DNA of 64,000 bases from UBA11358 sp049517655 (GTDB lineage Bacteria; Verrucomicrobiota; Verrucomicrobiia; Limisphaerales; UBA11358): assembly GCA_049517655.1 (NCBI GenBank), contig JBEKRQ010000003.1:372001-436000 (forward strand). The letters run 5' to 3'. Position 1 is the first letter of the stretch. Each line of letters opens with the position of its first letter. This document shows, one piece after another, positions 18,649 to 26,721 of the stretch. Under the pieces are notes generated by a model. The model had not been told where the DNA came from and made no database searches. It worked only from the letters and a program-made list of their open reading frames with translations. A program made the position numbers and the translations under genes.

Positions 18649-18741
18649 GCGGCCAATCTACGCTGTCGGCAATGATTTGTGAATGGCGAAGGCGCGCACA
18701 ATTCACTATTCACCATGCACAATTCACGATTTAATTGCGCC

Positions 18742-19644
18742 ATGCCGAAGCGGAAAATTTTACCGATCGCGCTGACCATCGCCGGCTCGGATAGTGGCGG
18801 CGGCGCGGGCATTCAGGCCGACTTGAAAACGTTCGCCGCCCTTGGCGTGCATGGCGCAAGCGTCATCACATGTGTAACCGCGCAAAATCCAAAGCGCATT
18901 CACAATATCGAATCGTGCTCACCCAAAATCGTGCGGCAACAAATCGAAGCTGTGTTTGAAGAATTGCGACCGGGGGCGGTAAAAACCGGCATGCTGTTGT
19001 CGGTGGAAAACGTTCGCGTCGTCGCTGATTTTTTTGAGCGCGGATTTCCGGTGGGGCGAGGCTACCGACGAGCCGGAACCGGTGTATCTGGGCAAGGCGA
19101 GGGCGGCTCGCGTGGACGCTCGCCCCACCAAAAATGCCGGCAAATGTTGATCGTTGATCCGGTGATGATTTCAACCAGCGGCGCAAGATTGCTGAAACCA
19201 GCGGCAATCAAAATTCTCCAGGAACAACTTCTGCCGCTCGCCACGCTCGTCACGCCCAATTTGCACGAGGCCGAAATTTTGACCGGACGCAAACTGATGT
19301 CAGTTGAAGACCTGCGCGTTGCTGCCCGCGAAATTCATGCGCGTTTCGGCTGCGCCGCGCTTGTCAAAGGAGGTCACTTGAAGAGGGGACATGAAGCCAT
19401 GGACATTTTCTTCGACGGGTGGACGGAACTGCTGTTGCGCGCGCCGTTCATCAAGGATATTCGCACGCACGGCACCGGTTGCACTTATTCGGCGGCCATC
19501 GCAGGTTATCTGGCGCGGGGTTTCGATTTACTACAGGCGGTGAAATGCGCAAAGGAATTTATCACTCAAGCCATCGCACAAAGCCGGTGCATCGGAAAAC
19601 ACTTTGCGTTGAATTATTCGCCGCGCACAGCGATTCAAAAGTGA
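18742..19644 (+). CDS. thiD: Hydroxymethylpyrimidine/phosphomethylpyrimidine kinase with an in-frame palindromic insertion
   Basis: Thiamine biosynthesis kinase that phosphorylates HMP and HMP-P. The start ATG 18742 gives the canonical IALTIAGSDSGGGAGIQADLKTF-type N-terminus (quoted in part: IAGSDSGGGAGIQADLK). The ATP/anion motif DIRTHGTGCTYSAAIA is present near the C-terminus. The protein has 300 residues instead of about 266. The excess sits at about 104-129, between a helix and the VDPVM strand, and corresponds exactly to an inverted-repeat element in the DNA. The fold core looks intact, so the enzyme may still work. An upstream ATG at 18679 adds repeat-derived sequence. Confidence 0.92.
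   Translation: MPKRKILPIALTIAGSDSGGGAGIQADLKTFAALGVHGASVITCVTAQNPKRIHNIESCSPKIVRQQIEAVFEELRPGAVKTGMLLSVENVRVVADFFERGFPVGRGYRRAGTGVSGQGEGGSRGRSPHQKCRQMLIVDPVMISTSGARLLKPAAIKILQEQLLPLATLVTPNLHEAEILTGRKLMSVEDLRVAAREIHARFGCAALVKGGHLKRGHEAMDIFFDGWTELLLRAPFIKDIRTHGTGCTYSAAIAGYLARGFDLLQAVKCAKEFITQAIAQSRCIGKHFALNYSPRTAIQK
19051..19128. repeat. Palindromic element inserted in the thiD frame
   Basis: A 78-bp element bounded by a perfect 10-bp inverted repeat (GTGGGGCGAG at 19051-19060, CTCGCCCCAC at 19119-19128), with a nested pair CGAGCC (19069-19074) and GGCTCG (19105-19110). It encodes 26 extra residues rich in Gly and Arg with no counterpart in other ThiD proteins, and it has no stop codon in the thiD frame. 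Confidence 0.88.
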
Positions 19645-19647
19645 ATT

Positions 19648-20391
19648 ATGTCCGACACGCTGGTCGTCAATGAAATTTATTTGAGCCTGCAAGGCGAAAG
19701 CACATTTGCCGGTTTGCCGTGCGTTTTTGTGCGGTTCAGCGCGTGCGACTTACGCTGCTCGTATTGCGACACCGCCTACGCCTTCACCGAAGGCAGAAAA
19801 ATGTCGCCCAAAGAAATTTGTGCGGAAATTCAGCGTCTTGCCAAACCATTTTCAAATCCGAAATCCGAAATCCGAAATCCGAAATTACCATTGGTCGAGC
19901 TGACCGGTGGCGAGCCGCTGCTCCAAAAAAATGCCCTGCCGCTGATAAAGCAACTTTGTGACGACGGCTTCACCGTTCTCCTCGAAACCAGCGGCGCACA
20001 TGACATTTCTCAAGTGGACGCCCGGGTTCGTCGGATCATGGATTTGAAATGCCCCAGCAGCGGTGAAGTCGCGCGCAATCGTCTTGAGAACATTCCGCAC
20101 CTCAAGGCCACCGACGAAATCAAATTCGTCATCGGCACGCAGCAGGATTACGATTGGGCAAAACAAAAAATTTCCGAACACAAGCTCGACGCCATTTGCC
20201 CGTTGTTAATTTCGTGGGTGCAGCCGCTCGCGCCGGAGCAGCAGGATAAATCGCTTAAAAAAGTTCCATCGGGGCAGACGCCCATTTCACGCCAACAACT
20301 CGCGGAAAAAATCATTGCCGACGCGTTGCCGGTTCGTTTTCAGATTCAAATACACAAGGTGATTTGGCCGCCGGAGCAACGTGGCGTTTGA
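19648..20391 (+). CDS. queE: 7-carboxy-7-deazaguanine synthase (radical SAM)
   Basis: Radical SAM enzyme converting 6-carboxytetrahydropterin to CDG in queuosine/preQ0 synthesis. The 247 residues have the N-terminal VNEIYLSLQGES signature, the cluster motif CxxxCxxC at Cys33, Cys37 and Cys40 (CDLRCSYCD), and the SAM-binding LVELTGGEPLLQ. A short tract of heptamer repeats in the DNA (19854-19881) gives SNPKSEIRNPKL just before the GGE strand. It starts 3 bases after thiD and ends just before the aminotransferase start, so the three genes are probably cotranscribed. Other queuosine genes are not in the window. Confidence 0.93.
   Translation: MSDTLVVNEIYLSLQGESTFAGLPCVFVRFSACDLRCSYCDTAYAFTEGRKMSPKEICAEIQRLAKPFSNPKSEIRNPKLPLVELTGGEPLLQKNALPLIKQLCDDGFTVLLETSGAHDISQVDARVRRIMDLKCPSSGEVARNRLENIPHLKATDEIKFVIGTQQDYDWAKQKISEHKLDAICPLLISWVQPLAPEQQDKSLKKVPSGQTPISRQQLAEKIIADALPVRFQIQIHKVIWPPEQRGV
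19854..19881. repeat. Heptamer tandem repeat (AAATCCG x4) inside queE
   Basis: Four exact tandem copies of AAATCCG, followed by a partial fifth copy. Because 7 is not a multiple of 3, the tract is read in all three phases and gives NPKSEIRNPK. Similar heptamer tracts occur nearby at 21431 and 24837. Confidence 0.85.
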
Positions 20392-20396
20392 TTCCA

Positions 20397-21710
20397 ATGA
20401 AGACGAAACAAATTCTCGACCTGTTACGCGCCTACGAGTCCCGCAACATTGTTTTCATGGAACCGGATGGTTCGTGGCCGATTGTTTGGGAACGCGCCAG
20501 GGACGTTTTCGTTTGGGACGCCGACGGAAAAAAATATCTGGACTTGTCGGCGGCATTTGGTGTTGCCGCCACGGGCCACACAAATCCGCGCGTCGTCAAG
20601 GCCGGTCAAAAGCAAATGGCGCGGTTGCTCCACGCGATGGGCGACGTGCACCCGCATGTGCGCAAAGCCGAACTCGCACGCGAGTTGAGCCGCATCACCT
20701 TCGAGCGATGGAGCGGCGGCAAAAAAAACGGCAAAGTCATTTTCAGTAATTCGGGTTTTGAAGCCGTCGAAGCCGCGCTCAAAACTGCGATTCTCGCCAC
20801 GGGCAAACAGGGCGTCATTGCATTCACCGGAGCGTATCACGGACTCGGTTACGGCGCGCTCAACACAACGCACCGCGATTTTTTCCGCAGCCCGTTCCAA
20901 TTGCAGCTTCGCGAATTCGGGCATTTCGTCCGGTTTCCGACAAAAACCTGCGACCTTGCCGCTGTTGAATGGGCCGTCCGCCACTTTTTTCGACGTGAAC
21001 GCATCGGCGCGATTCTCGTCGAACCGGTTCAGGTGCGCGGCGGCATCAATGTTCCGCCCCCAGAATTTTTGCCGCTGCTCCGAAGACTTTGCGACGAACA
21101 CGGCGTGTTATTGATTCTCGATGAAATTTACACCGGCTTCGGCCGCACCGGAAAATGGTTTGCGTGTGAACACAGCGGCGTGGTTCCTGATTTGATTTGC
21201 CTCGGCAAAGCGCTCACCGGCGGCTTTCCGCTCTCGGCGTGCGTCGGACGCGCCGACCTGATGGATGCTGCATGGCCGGCTTCGCGCGGCGAGGCGATTC
21301 ACACCAGCACGTTCCTGGGCAATCCGGTCGGCTGCGCGATGGCGCTGGCGCAAATCAGGGAAATTGAGCGGCTCAATCTTTGCAAACGAAGCGCGGAACT
21401 CGGAGGATTTTTGCTCTCGCAACTTCAATCGCAAATCACAAATCACAAACTCGCCTCGGCGAAGCTAGGGTTGCAAATCCAAGTGCGCGGTCTGGGCCTT
21501 ATGGCCGGCGTTGAGTTGCGATTGCCCGACGGCAAGCCCGCGACCGAAGCTGCGATGCAAGCCATAAAAAACATGTTGCGTCGCGGCTTTATCATGCTAC
21601 CTGAAGGCGAGCACGCGAATGTCATCAGCTTCACACCGCCGCTTACGATTACCAAAATGCAATTGGCCAAAGCGGTCAACACGCTGGCGGAAGTCCTGAA
21701 CCATGGATAA
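20397..21710 (+). CDS. Class III PLP-dependent aminotransferase, substrate unknown
   Basis: Fold-type I aminotransferase of the ornithine/acetylornithine/GABA group. The 437 residues contain VFVWDADGKKYLDLSAAFGVAATGH-type N-terminal motif (in part WDADGKKYLDL), the cofactor motif FSNSGFEAVEAALK, LILDEIYTGFGRTGKW, and the PLP lysine in CLGKALTGGFPLSA. The exact substrate cannot be told. A heptamer repeat adds QSQITNHKLASAK near residue 345, and the last three codons plus the stop belong to an intergenic repeat. The upstream ATG at 20364 overlaps queE; ATG 20397 fits the family better. Confidence 0.88.
   Translation: MKTKQILDLLRAYESRNIVFMEPDGSWPIVWERARDVFVWDADGKKYLDLSAAFGVAATGHTNPRVVKAGQKQMARLLHAMGDVHPHVRKAELARELSRITFERWSGGKKNGKVIFSNSGFEAVEAALKTAILATGKQGVIAFTGAYHGLGYGALNTTHRDFFRSPFQLQLREFGHFVRFPTKTCDLAAVEWAVRHFFRRERIGAILVEPVQVRGGINVPPPEFLPLLRRLCDEHGVLLILDEIYTGFGRTGKWFACEHSGVVPDLICLGKALTGGFPLSACVGRADLMDAAWPASRGEAIHTSTFLGNPVGCAMALAQIREIERLNLCKRSAELGGFLLSQLQSQITNHKLASAKLGLQIQVRGLGLMAGVELRLPDGKPATEAAMQAIKNMLRRGFIMLPEGEHANVISFTPPLTITKMQLAKAVNTLAEVLNHG
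21431..21450. repeat. Short heptamer repeat (AAATCAC) inside the aminotransferase gene
   Basis: Two and a half copies of AAATCAC (from 21433) are read as SQITNHKL. The encoded stretch sits in a variable surface region before the conserved VRGLGLMAGVEL strand. It is the same kind of tract as in queE but with a different unit sequence. Confidence 0.6.
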
Positions 21711-21829
21711 ACACGGATGGACACGGATATGGAAAACAAATCTTTACGCGAATTCCGCCAATTGTCGCGAATTGTTTGCGTCTGTTTTTTAATTCGTGCC
21801 AATTCGCGCAATTCGTGTAAAAGCTGCTT
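21703..21829. repeat. Intergenic degenerate repeats between the aminotransferase gene and rsmA
   Basis: The tract starts with near-copies of ACACGGAT (ATAAACACGGATGG, ACACGGATATGG) and continues with several variants of AATTCGCG/AATTCGTG (around 21759-21770, 21791-21825). The first unit supplies the TAA stop of the upstream gene. No gene or clear promoter was seen here. Confidence 0.65.
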
Positions 21830-21834
21830 TCCCG

Positions 21835-22677
21835 GTGAAGCTTTCTGAGATGCGGGAACTTCTGGCCACGCGCGGGATTCAATTGACGAAATCCCTCGGC
21901 CAAAATTTTCTACATGACGGCAATCAATTCCGGCGCATCATCGAAGCGGCGGAATTAAAAAAGACGGACAAAGTCCTTGAAATCGGACCAGGGCTTGGAC
22001 CACTGACAGAATTGCTTTTGGAAAATGCAGGTGAAGTTCTGGCCATTGAAAAAGACGCGCGGCTCGTTGAATTTTTACGCGAACGATTCGCCAATTCAAA
22101 CCCCAAAACTCAAAACTTAAAATTTGATTTGCTCCATGACGACGCGCTGGAGTTTTTGAAACGCGAGCCGCGCGATTGGAGTAACTGGAAGCTCGTGGCC
22201 AATCTGCCGTATTCCGTCGCTTCGCCGATTTTGGTGGAACTGGCGCAGGCGCCTAAACGACCGGAGCGAATGGTCGCAACGTTGCAACTCGAAGTTGCGC
22301 GGCGGCTCATGGCCAAGTCTGGCGATAAAGATTACAGCGTGTTCACGTTGCTGATTCAACTCGACTATGAACCGCGCGAATGGTTCAAGATTCCGGCAAG
22401 CTGCTTTTTCCCGGAGCCGGACGTGGATTCAGCCTGCGTGGTTTTGATTCGCCGCGCCACGCCGCTTTTGCCCGAAAGCCAGCGCGCGGCGTTTGTGAAA
22501 ATTGTGAAACGGGCGTTTTCACAGCGGCGAAAAATGATGTTGAAATTGTTGAAGCAAGATTGGCCTGCTGAAAAATTGGAGCACGCGTTTGAAGACTTGC
22601 AGCTTTCGTCGCAAGTGCGCGCGGAAGCGGTGAGCTTGGAGCGGTTTATTGGGTTAACTCGAATATTGGCGGAATGA
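21835..22677 (+). CDS. rsmA: 16S rRNA dimethyladenosine transferase
   Basis: Methylates A1518 and A1519 of 16S rRNA with SAM during 30S maturation. GTG 21835 gives KLSEMRELLATRGI, and ATG 21850 is an alternative five codons later; 280 residues from the GTG fit the family. Motifs: KSLGQNFLHDGN, SAM motif I VLEIGPGLGPLTELLL, acidic VLAIEKDARLVEFL, catalytic NLPYSVASPIL, and the C-terminal helical domain (FSQRRKMMLKLL). A repeat-like tract at 22095-22126 encodes NSNPKTQNLKF before motif IV. It is followed by clpP. Confidence 0.94.
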   Translation: MKLSEMRELLATRGIQLTKSLGQNFLHDGNQFRRIIEAAELKKTDKVLEIGPGLGPLTELLLENAGEVLAIEKDARLVEFLRERFANSNPKTQNLKFDLLHDDALEFLKREPRDWSNWKLVANLPYSVASPILVELAQAPKRPERMVATLQLEVARRLMAKSGDKDYSVFTLLIQLDYEPREWFKIPASCFFPEPDVDSACVVLIRRATPLLPESQRAAFVKIVKRAFSQRRKMMLKLLKQDWPAEKLEHAFEDLQLSSQVRAEAVSLERFIGLTRILAE

Positions 22678-22734
22678 GTGGATGAAACGTTTCACGCCTT
22701 TACGCCGGGCCGTTAATAGAGTAAGAAGAAAGGC

Positions 22735-23364
22735 ATGCAAAATTTCCTGGTTCCGATTGTGGTCGAGCAGACCAGTCGCGGCGAGCGGACGTGGGACATC
22801 TACTCACGCCTGCTTGTGGACCGCATCATTTTCCTCGGCACGGCCGTGGATGACACGGTCTCCAACATCGTCATCGCGCAACTGCTTTTTCTCCAGATGT
22901 CCGATGCGAAGAAGGATATTCATCTTTACATCAACTCGCCGGGCGGCAGTGTCACGGCGGGATTGGCGGTTTACGACACGATGCAATATCTCACCTGCGA
23001 CGTGAATACGTATTGCGTCGGCCAGGCCTCAAGCATGGCTGCCGTGCTGCTCGCGGCGGGCACCAAAGGCAAACGTTACGCGTTGCCGAACGCGCGCATC
23101 CTGATTCATCAACCGTGGGGCGGCGTGCAGGGCCAGGCCTCCGACATCAGCATTCAGGCAAAGGAAATTTTACGGCTCAAAGACCGGCTGAATGAAATTC
23201 TCGCCAAACATTGCGGGCGCAAGGTCGAGGAACTCACGCGCGATACCGACCGCGACCGTTTCATGTCCGCCGAAGAAGCGAAGAATTACGGCCTCGTGGA
23301 TCAAGTCGTGCAATCGCGCAAGGAAATTGCCGGACTTACCGAAAAAACTTCCGTGGCGGTTTAA
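22735..23364 (+). CDS. clpP: ATP-dependent Clp protease proteolytic subunit
   Basis: Serine protease that forms the 14-mer ClpP chamber and degrades substrates fed by ClpX or ClpA/ClpC. The 209 residues have the catalytic triad Ser100 (GQASSMAA), His125 (ILIHQPWGG) and Asp170 (LTRDTDRDRF), plus LYINSPGGSVTAGLAVYDTM. A purine-rich AAGAAAGG lies just upstream of the ATG and can serve as ribosome-binding site, which is rare in this window. The start MQNFLVPIV fits the family. No clpX follows. Confidence 0.96.
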   Translation: MQNFLVPIVVEQTSRGERTWDIYSRLLVDRIIFLGTAVDDTVSNIVIAQLLFLQMSDAKKDIHLYINSPGGSVTAGLAVYDTMQYLTCDVNTYCVGQASSMAAVLLAAGTKGKRYALPNARILIHQPWGGVQGQASDISIQAKEILRLKDRLNEILAKHCGRKVEELTRDTDRDRFMSAEEAKNYGLVDQVVQSRKEIAGLTEKTSVAV

Positions 23365-23412
23365 CGGCAAAAAATTGTCCCGCGCAGGCGGAGCAGGGGA
23401 TTGGTGTGGGAA

Positions 23413-23850
23413 TCATTCGCCAATATCTTCATTCCAAAGTTCCGGCTTAGCTTTGGTGAAATCGCGCATGAGCCGGATGCACACCGGGTCTTGCAGCACT
23501 TCCACCTTTACGCCTTGTGAGCGGACATATTCCTCCGGGCCTTTGAAGGTCACATTTTCGCCAACGACGACGCGCGGAATTTTGTAGAGCAAAATTGCGC
23601 CGCTGCACATCGGGCACGGCGAAAGTGTCGAATACAAAACACAACGTTTGTAGACCGACGCTTTGAGCCGTCCGGCATTTTCGAGGCAGTTCATCTCCGC
23701 GTGATGAATCACACTACCGCGCTGAACGCGTTGATTGTGTCCGCGCCCGATGATTTTGCCGTCCAGGACAAGCACCGAGCCGATGGGGATGCCACCTTCG
23801 GCCAGGCCTTTTCTGGCTTCGTCAATCGCTGCTTGCAGAAATTGATCCAT
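23413..23850 (-). CDS. Yeast-type (Fcy1-like) cytosine/nucleoside deaminase
   Basis: 145-residue zinc deaminase of the CDA/TadA superfamily. Zinc ligands and acid are His50 and Glu52 (HHAEMN) and Cys79/Cys82 (SPCPMC). Along its length it resembles fungal cytosine deaminase Fcy1 more than TadA: GGIPIGSVLV, GRGHNQR, LENAGRL, LYSTLSPCPMCSGAI, IPRVVVGEN and the terminal WNEDIGE, which matches the Fcy1 C-terminus. Cytosine to uracil (pyrimidine salvage) is therefore a likely reaction, though the bacterial substrate is unproven. It starts 3 bases after the ABC ATPase gene, on the same strand. Confidence 0.85.
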   Translation of the reverse strand: MDQFLQAAIDEARKGLAEGGIPIGSVLVLDGKIIGRGHNQRVQRGSVIHHAEMNCLENAGRLKASVYKRCVLYSTLSPCPMCSGAILLYKIPRVVVGENVTFKGPEEYVRSQGVKVEVLQDPVCIRLMRDFTKAKPELWNEDIGE

Positions 23851-23853
23851 AAT

Positions 23854-24831
23854 TCATCGCGCAAAAATTTGTCGAATCACGTCCTCAATCGGCACTTCCT
23901 GAATGTCAATGTCCGTCACGGGAAGTTCATCAAGAAGCGATTTACAGACGGCGATGACGCGGTCGCGTTTGACCTTGAGCGTGATGGAACCGGCGTTTTT
24001 CTCCACGACTTCGCCGTAGCGGGAGAGGTTTTCATTCGGATGCGCATCGGTGCTGGCGCATTGAATCGTTACAACCTTGAAGTCGGCGAAACGATCCACA
24101 ATTTCGTCGAGTTTGCCGTCGAAGAAAATCTTGCCGTGGTCAATGATGATGACACGCTCGCAAAGCGCCTGAATGTCAGCCATGTAATGGCTCGTGAGCA
24201 GAATCGTCGTCTTTTGCCCGGCGTTGTGGCGGCGGATGAATTCGCGGACGATCTTTTGCGAAACCACGTCGAGGCCGATGGTCGGCTCGTCGAGGAACAG
24301 AACCTTGGGCTGGTGGAGAAGCGATGCGATGATCTCCATTTTCATGCGTTCGCCGAGCGAAAGCTCGCGCACGCTGACGTTGAGTTTGTCGCGAATATTG
24401 AGCATTTCGCTCATTTCGGCGACGGTGCGCTCGAAGCGGTCGGTGGGAATGCCGTAAATTTTTGAGTTCAGTTCAAGCGATTCACGCGCGGGCAGATCCC
24501 ACCAAAGCTGGTTTTTTTGGCCGAGCACGAGCGCGAATTGGCGGCGGTAGCCGTCGTGGCGCTCCCACGGAACGTAACCGAGCACGCGCGCCGAACCGGC
24601 TGTCGGGTAAAGCAGGCCGGCGAGCATTTTGAGCGTGGTGGTCTTGCCCGCGCCGTTCGGGCCGAGGAAACCTACGAGTTCACCGGGTTCAATCTTGAAA
24701 TGCACGTCGTTGACGGCAACGTTTTGCTCGTATTGACGGTGAAACAATCCTTTGATCGCGCCTGTAAAACCGGGCTGCTTTTTGTAGGTGCGAAAGGTTT
24801 TGGTGAGACCGCTGACTTCAATGACAGGCAT
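23854..24831 (-). CDS. ABC transporter ATP-binding protein, no permease nearby
   Basis: 325-residue ATPase of the ABC-2 exporter type. Walker A GPNGAGKT, Q-loop VLGQKNQLWW, signature LSLGERMKM (unusual second position), Walker B VLFLDEPT and H-loop TSHYMADI are all present. The N-terminal FRTYKKQPGFTGAIKGLF insertion before the first strand is typical of the group paired with ABC-2 permeases of the DUF990/COG3694 kind. No permease gene lies beside it; the next gene is the cytosine deaminase. Its partner must be elsewhere or lost. Confidence 0.88.
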   Translation of the reverse strand: MPVIEVSGLTKTFRTYKKQPGFTGAIKGLFHRQYEQNVAVNDVHFKIEPGELVGFLGPNGAGKTTTLKMLAGLLYPTAGSARVLGYVPWERHDGYRRQFALVLGQKNQLWWDLPARESLELNSKIYGIPTDRFERTVAEMSEMLNIRDKLNVSVRELSLGERMKMEIIASLLHQPKVLFLDEPTIGLDVVSQKIVREFIRRHNAGQKTTILLTSHYMADIQALCERVIIIDHGKIFFDGKLDEIVDRFADFKVVTIQCASTDAHPNENLSRYGEVVEKNAGSITLKVKRDRVIAVCKSLLDELPVTDIDIQEVPIEDVIRQIFAR

Positions 24832-24836
24832 CGAAG

Positions 24837-24905
24837 CAGTTTTCAGTTTTCAGTTTTCAGTTTCAAGTTCTAAAACTGGACACTGAAAACTTCAGACTTG
24901 AAACT
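24837..24905. repeat. Heptamer tandem repeat and hairpin between dnaA and the ABC ATPase gene
   Basis: Three exact copies of CAGTTTT and a fourth variant (CAGTTTC) fill 24837-24864. The end of this tract pairs with the other end of the gap: AGTTTCAAGT (24859-24868) and ACTTGAAACT (24896-24905) are a perfect 10-bp inverted repeat. The hairpin abuts the dnaA stop codon and could end dnaA transcription, although there is no GC-rich stem. Confidence 0.75.
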
Positions 24906-26270
24906 TTATCTCATCAACTGCTTTTCGATGTAATGGACGACTTGGCGAACGTTGGCGTCCACTTCCATGCGGTCTTTGACGAGGCGGCAGGCGTGCATCA
25001 CCGTGCCGTGATCGCGCCCGCCGTAGGCTTCGCCGATGGTGTTAAGCGAACTTTCGGTCATCTGACGCGAAAGATACATGGCGATTTGGCGCGGGAAAGC
25101 GATGTTTTCCGGGCGGCGCTTGCTGGTCATATCGGCAAGGCGAATGTCAAAATGTTCCGCGACTTTCTTCTGAATGACTTCGATGCTGATGGAAAAACGG
25201 CCTTCTTCATGAAGGATTTCACGCAGCAAGCCTTCGACGACCTCGATGCTGAGTTTCTTGCCGGTGAGCGAAGCGTAGGACGCCACGCGGATGAGCGCGC
25301 CTTCGAGCCGGCGGACATTGGTGCGGATGCGATTGGCCAGAAAATTCATAATGTCATCCGACAATGTCACGCCCATGATCTGTGCCTTCTTTTGGAGAAT
25401 GGCCAGGCGCACTTCGACGTCCGGCGGCTGCAAATCCGTCACCAAACCCCATTCGAAACGCGAGACGAGGCGGTGTTCGAGCCCCTGAATCTCGCTGGCC
25501 GGGCGGTCGCATGTGAGCACGATTTGCTTGTGCGATTCGTGAAGCGTGTTGAAAGTATGGAAAAATTCCTCCTGAATCCGTTCCTTGCCGGCTAGGAACT
25601 GGATGTCATCAATCAACAGCACGTCGGTCTGGCGGTATTTTTTACGGAATTTGACGAGTTGGTTGTTTTGGATTCCGTCAATGTATTCGTTGGTGAACTT
25701 CTCCGAGGATAAATAGGCAACGTGCGCACCTTTCCTGTTGCTGACAACATACTGGCCGATGGCGTGAAGCAGATGTGTCTTGCCGAGACCCACACCCCCG
25801 TAAAGGAAAAGCGGGTTATAGGATTTGCCGGGTGCTTGGGCGACGGCGAGCGCGGCGGCGTAGGCAAAGTTATTGTTATTGCCAACTACAAAGGCTTCGA
25901 ACGTATTCTTGGGATTAAAACCGAATTCGCCACTGTGTGTCGCTCGTTCGTGGCTGGAGCCAGCGGCTTTTGTTGTTTTCGCCGGTGCTAAAGAAAGCGC
26001 AGCGATGGGTTGGGCATTTCCGCCGGCAATTTTGAATTTTACCTGCAATTGGCGGCCAGCGGCCACAGCCAAGGCATCTTGCAACAGGCTGAGGTAATTG
26101 TCCTTAAGCCAGACTTCGCAGAATTCGTTGGCTACTTCCAAAGTGACGTGGTTGGGATCAATCGCATTGGCTCGCAACGGAGCAAACCACATGTTGTAAG
26201 TGTCTGCGTTCAACTTAGAACGCAGATGTTCCTGCGCCGAATTCCAAATTTTTTCTGCTGAAAGCTGCAT
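24906..26270 (-). CDS. dnaA: Chromosomal replication initiator DnaA
   Basis: AAA+ initiator that binds DnaA boxes and melts oriC. The 454 residues have domain I (about 1-80, IWNSAQEHLRSKL...YNMWFAPL), a variable linker, the AAA+ domain with Walker A GGVGLGKTHLLHA (about 157), Walker B LLIDDIQFLAG and the arginine-finger region, and domain IV with the helix-turn-helix signature GGRDHGTVMHACRL. It is complete and of normal size. The upstream 450 bases are AT-rich and gene-free. It is not followed by dnaN; an ABC ATPase gene lies downstream. Confidence 0.97.
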   Translation of the reverse strand: MQLSAEKIWNSAQEHLRSKLNADTYNMWFAPLRANAIDPNHVTLEVANEFCEVWLKDNYLSLLQDALAVAAGRQLQVKFKIAGGNAQPIAALSLAPAKTTKAAGSSHERATHSGEFGFNPKNTFEAFVVGNNNNFAYAAALAVAQAPGKSYNPLFLYGGVGLGKTHLLHAIGQYVVSNRKGAHVAYLSSEKFTNEYIDGIQNNQLVKFRKKYRQTDVLLIDDIQFLAGKERIQEEFFHTFNTLHESHKQIVLTCDRPASEIQGLEHRLVSRFEWGLVTDLQPPDVEVRLAILQKKAQIMGVTLSDDIMNFLANRIRTNVRRLEGALIRVASYASLTGKKLSIEVVEGLLREILHEEGRFSISIEVIQKKVAEHFDIRLADMTSKRRPENIAFPRQIAMYLSRQMTESSLNTIGEAYGGRDHGTVMHACRLVKDRMEVDANVRQVVHYIEKQLMR

Positions 26271-26721
26271 TTACGTTTCGTCAAAAAGCCCGTTTTTCAA
26301 GCGTTTTATTCACTTAGCCCTAAAATTGGCGTTTAACCTCGCCCGCCGTTCCCGCTCGCACTGCTCAAGACTTGTTGTTTCGTTAAAGGATTCGTATACA
26401 CGCTTTTATTAATCAAAATCCTCATCCGAGTATAAAACAACATACTGATTTCCAATATGTTACAAATCAAAAAGTCAAAATCCTCATCCCGCTTTTCCCA
26501 CAGATGCCAAAACATCGCGACCAACTCATACTTACACAGGGGTTTTATGTGAATGAGCCGGACGTTTCGAGGATAACATATTAACTTTTGTTCACGAGTT
26601 ATTCACATCGGCCTTTCGACCAATTAAATCAATGATTTACAATTACTTTACAAATCGCCCTCTGAATTTGCACCCGGTCAAAATTATACTTTCAACTGTT
26701 TTATTTCCCCCCAAAAACCAG
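26271..26721. other. AT-rich gene-free region upstream of dnaA, candidate oriC
   Basis: About 450 bases without a credible gene lie between dnaA and glnB, both read leftward. A 9-mer TTATTCACA at 26599-26607 fits the DnaA-box consensus TTATNCACA. One-mismatch versions occur at 26306-26314 (TTATTCACT) and, on the minus strand, at 26548-26556 (TCATTCACA). An AT-rich stretch (about 26625-26660) could serve as the unwinding element. A 15-bp direct repeat (TCAAAATCCTCATCC) lies at 26413-26427 and 26475-26489. The dnaA promoter must also be here. Confidence 0.5.
26599..26607 (+). promoter_or_regulatory. Putative DnaA box
   Basis: TTATTCACA is a full match to the relaxed DnaA-box consensus. It is the best of three candidate sites in the region upstream of dnaA. 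A single box may act in dnaA autoregulation rather than in replication origin function. Confidence 0.5.

Noticed and set aside
18649..18741. TPP riboswitch before thiD
   Set aside because: No TPP core motif; the gap consists of short degenerate repeats (CACAATTCAC-like).
19854..19881. Possible CRISPR-like repeat
   Set aside because: Units are only 7 bases with no spacers; it is a simple tandem repeat inside queE.
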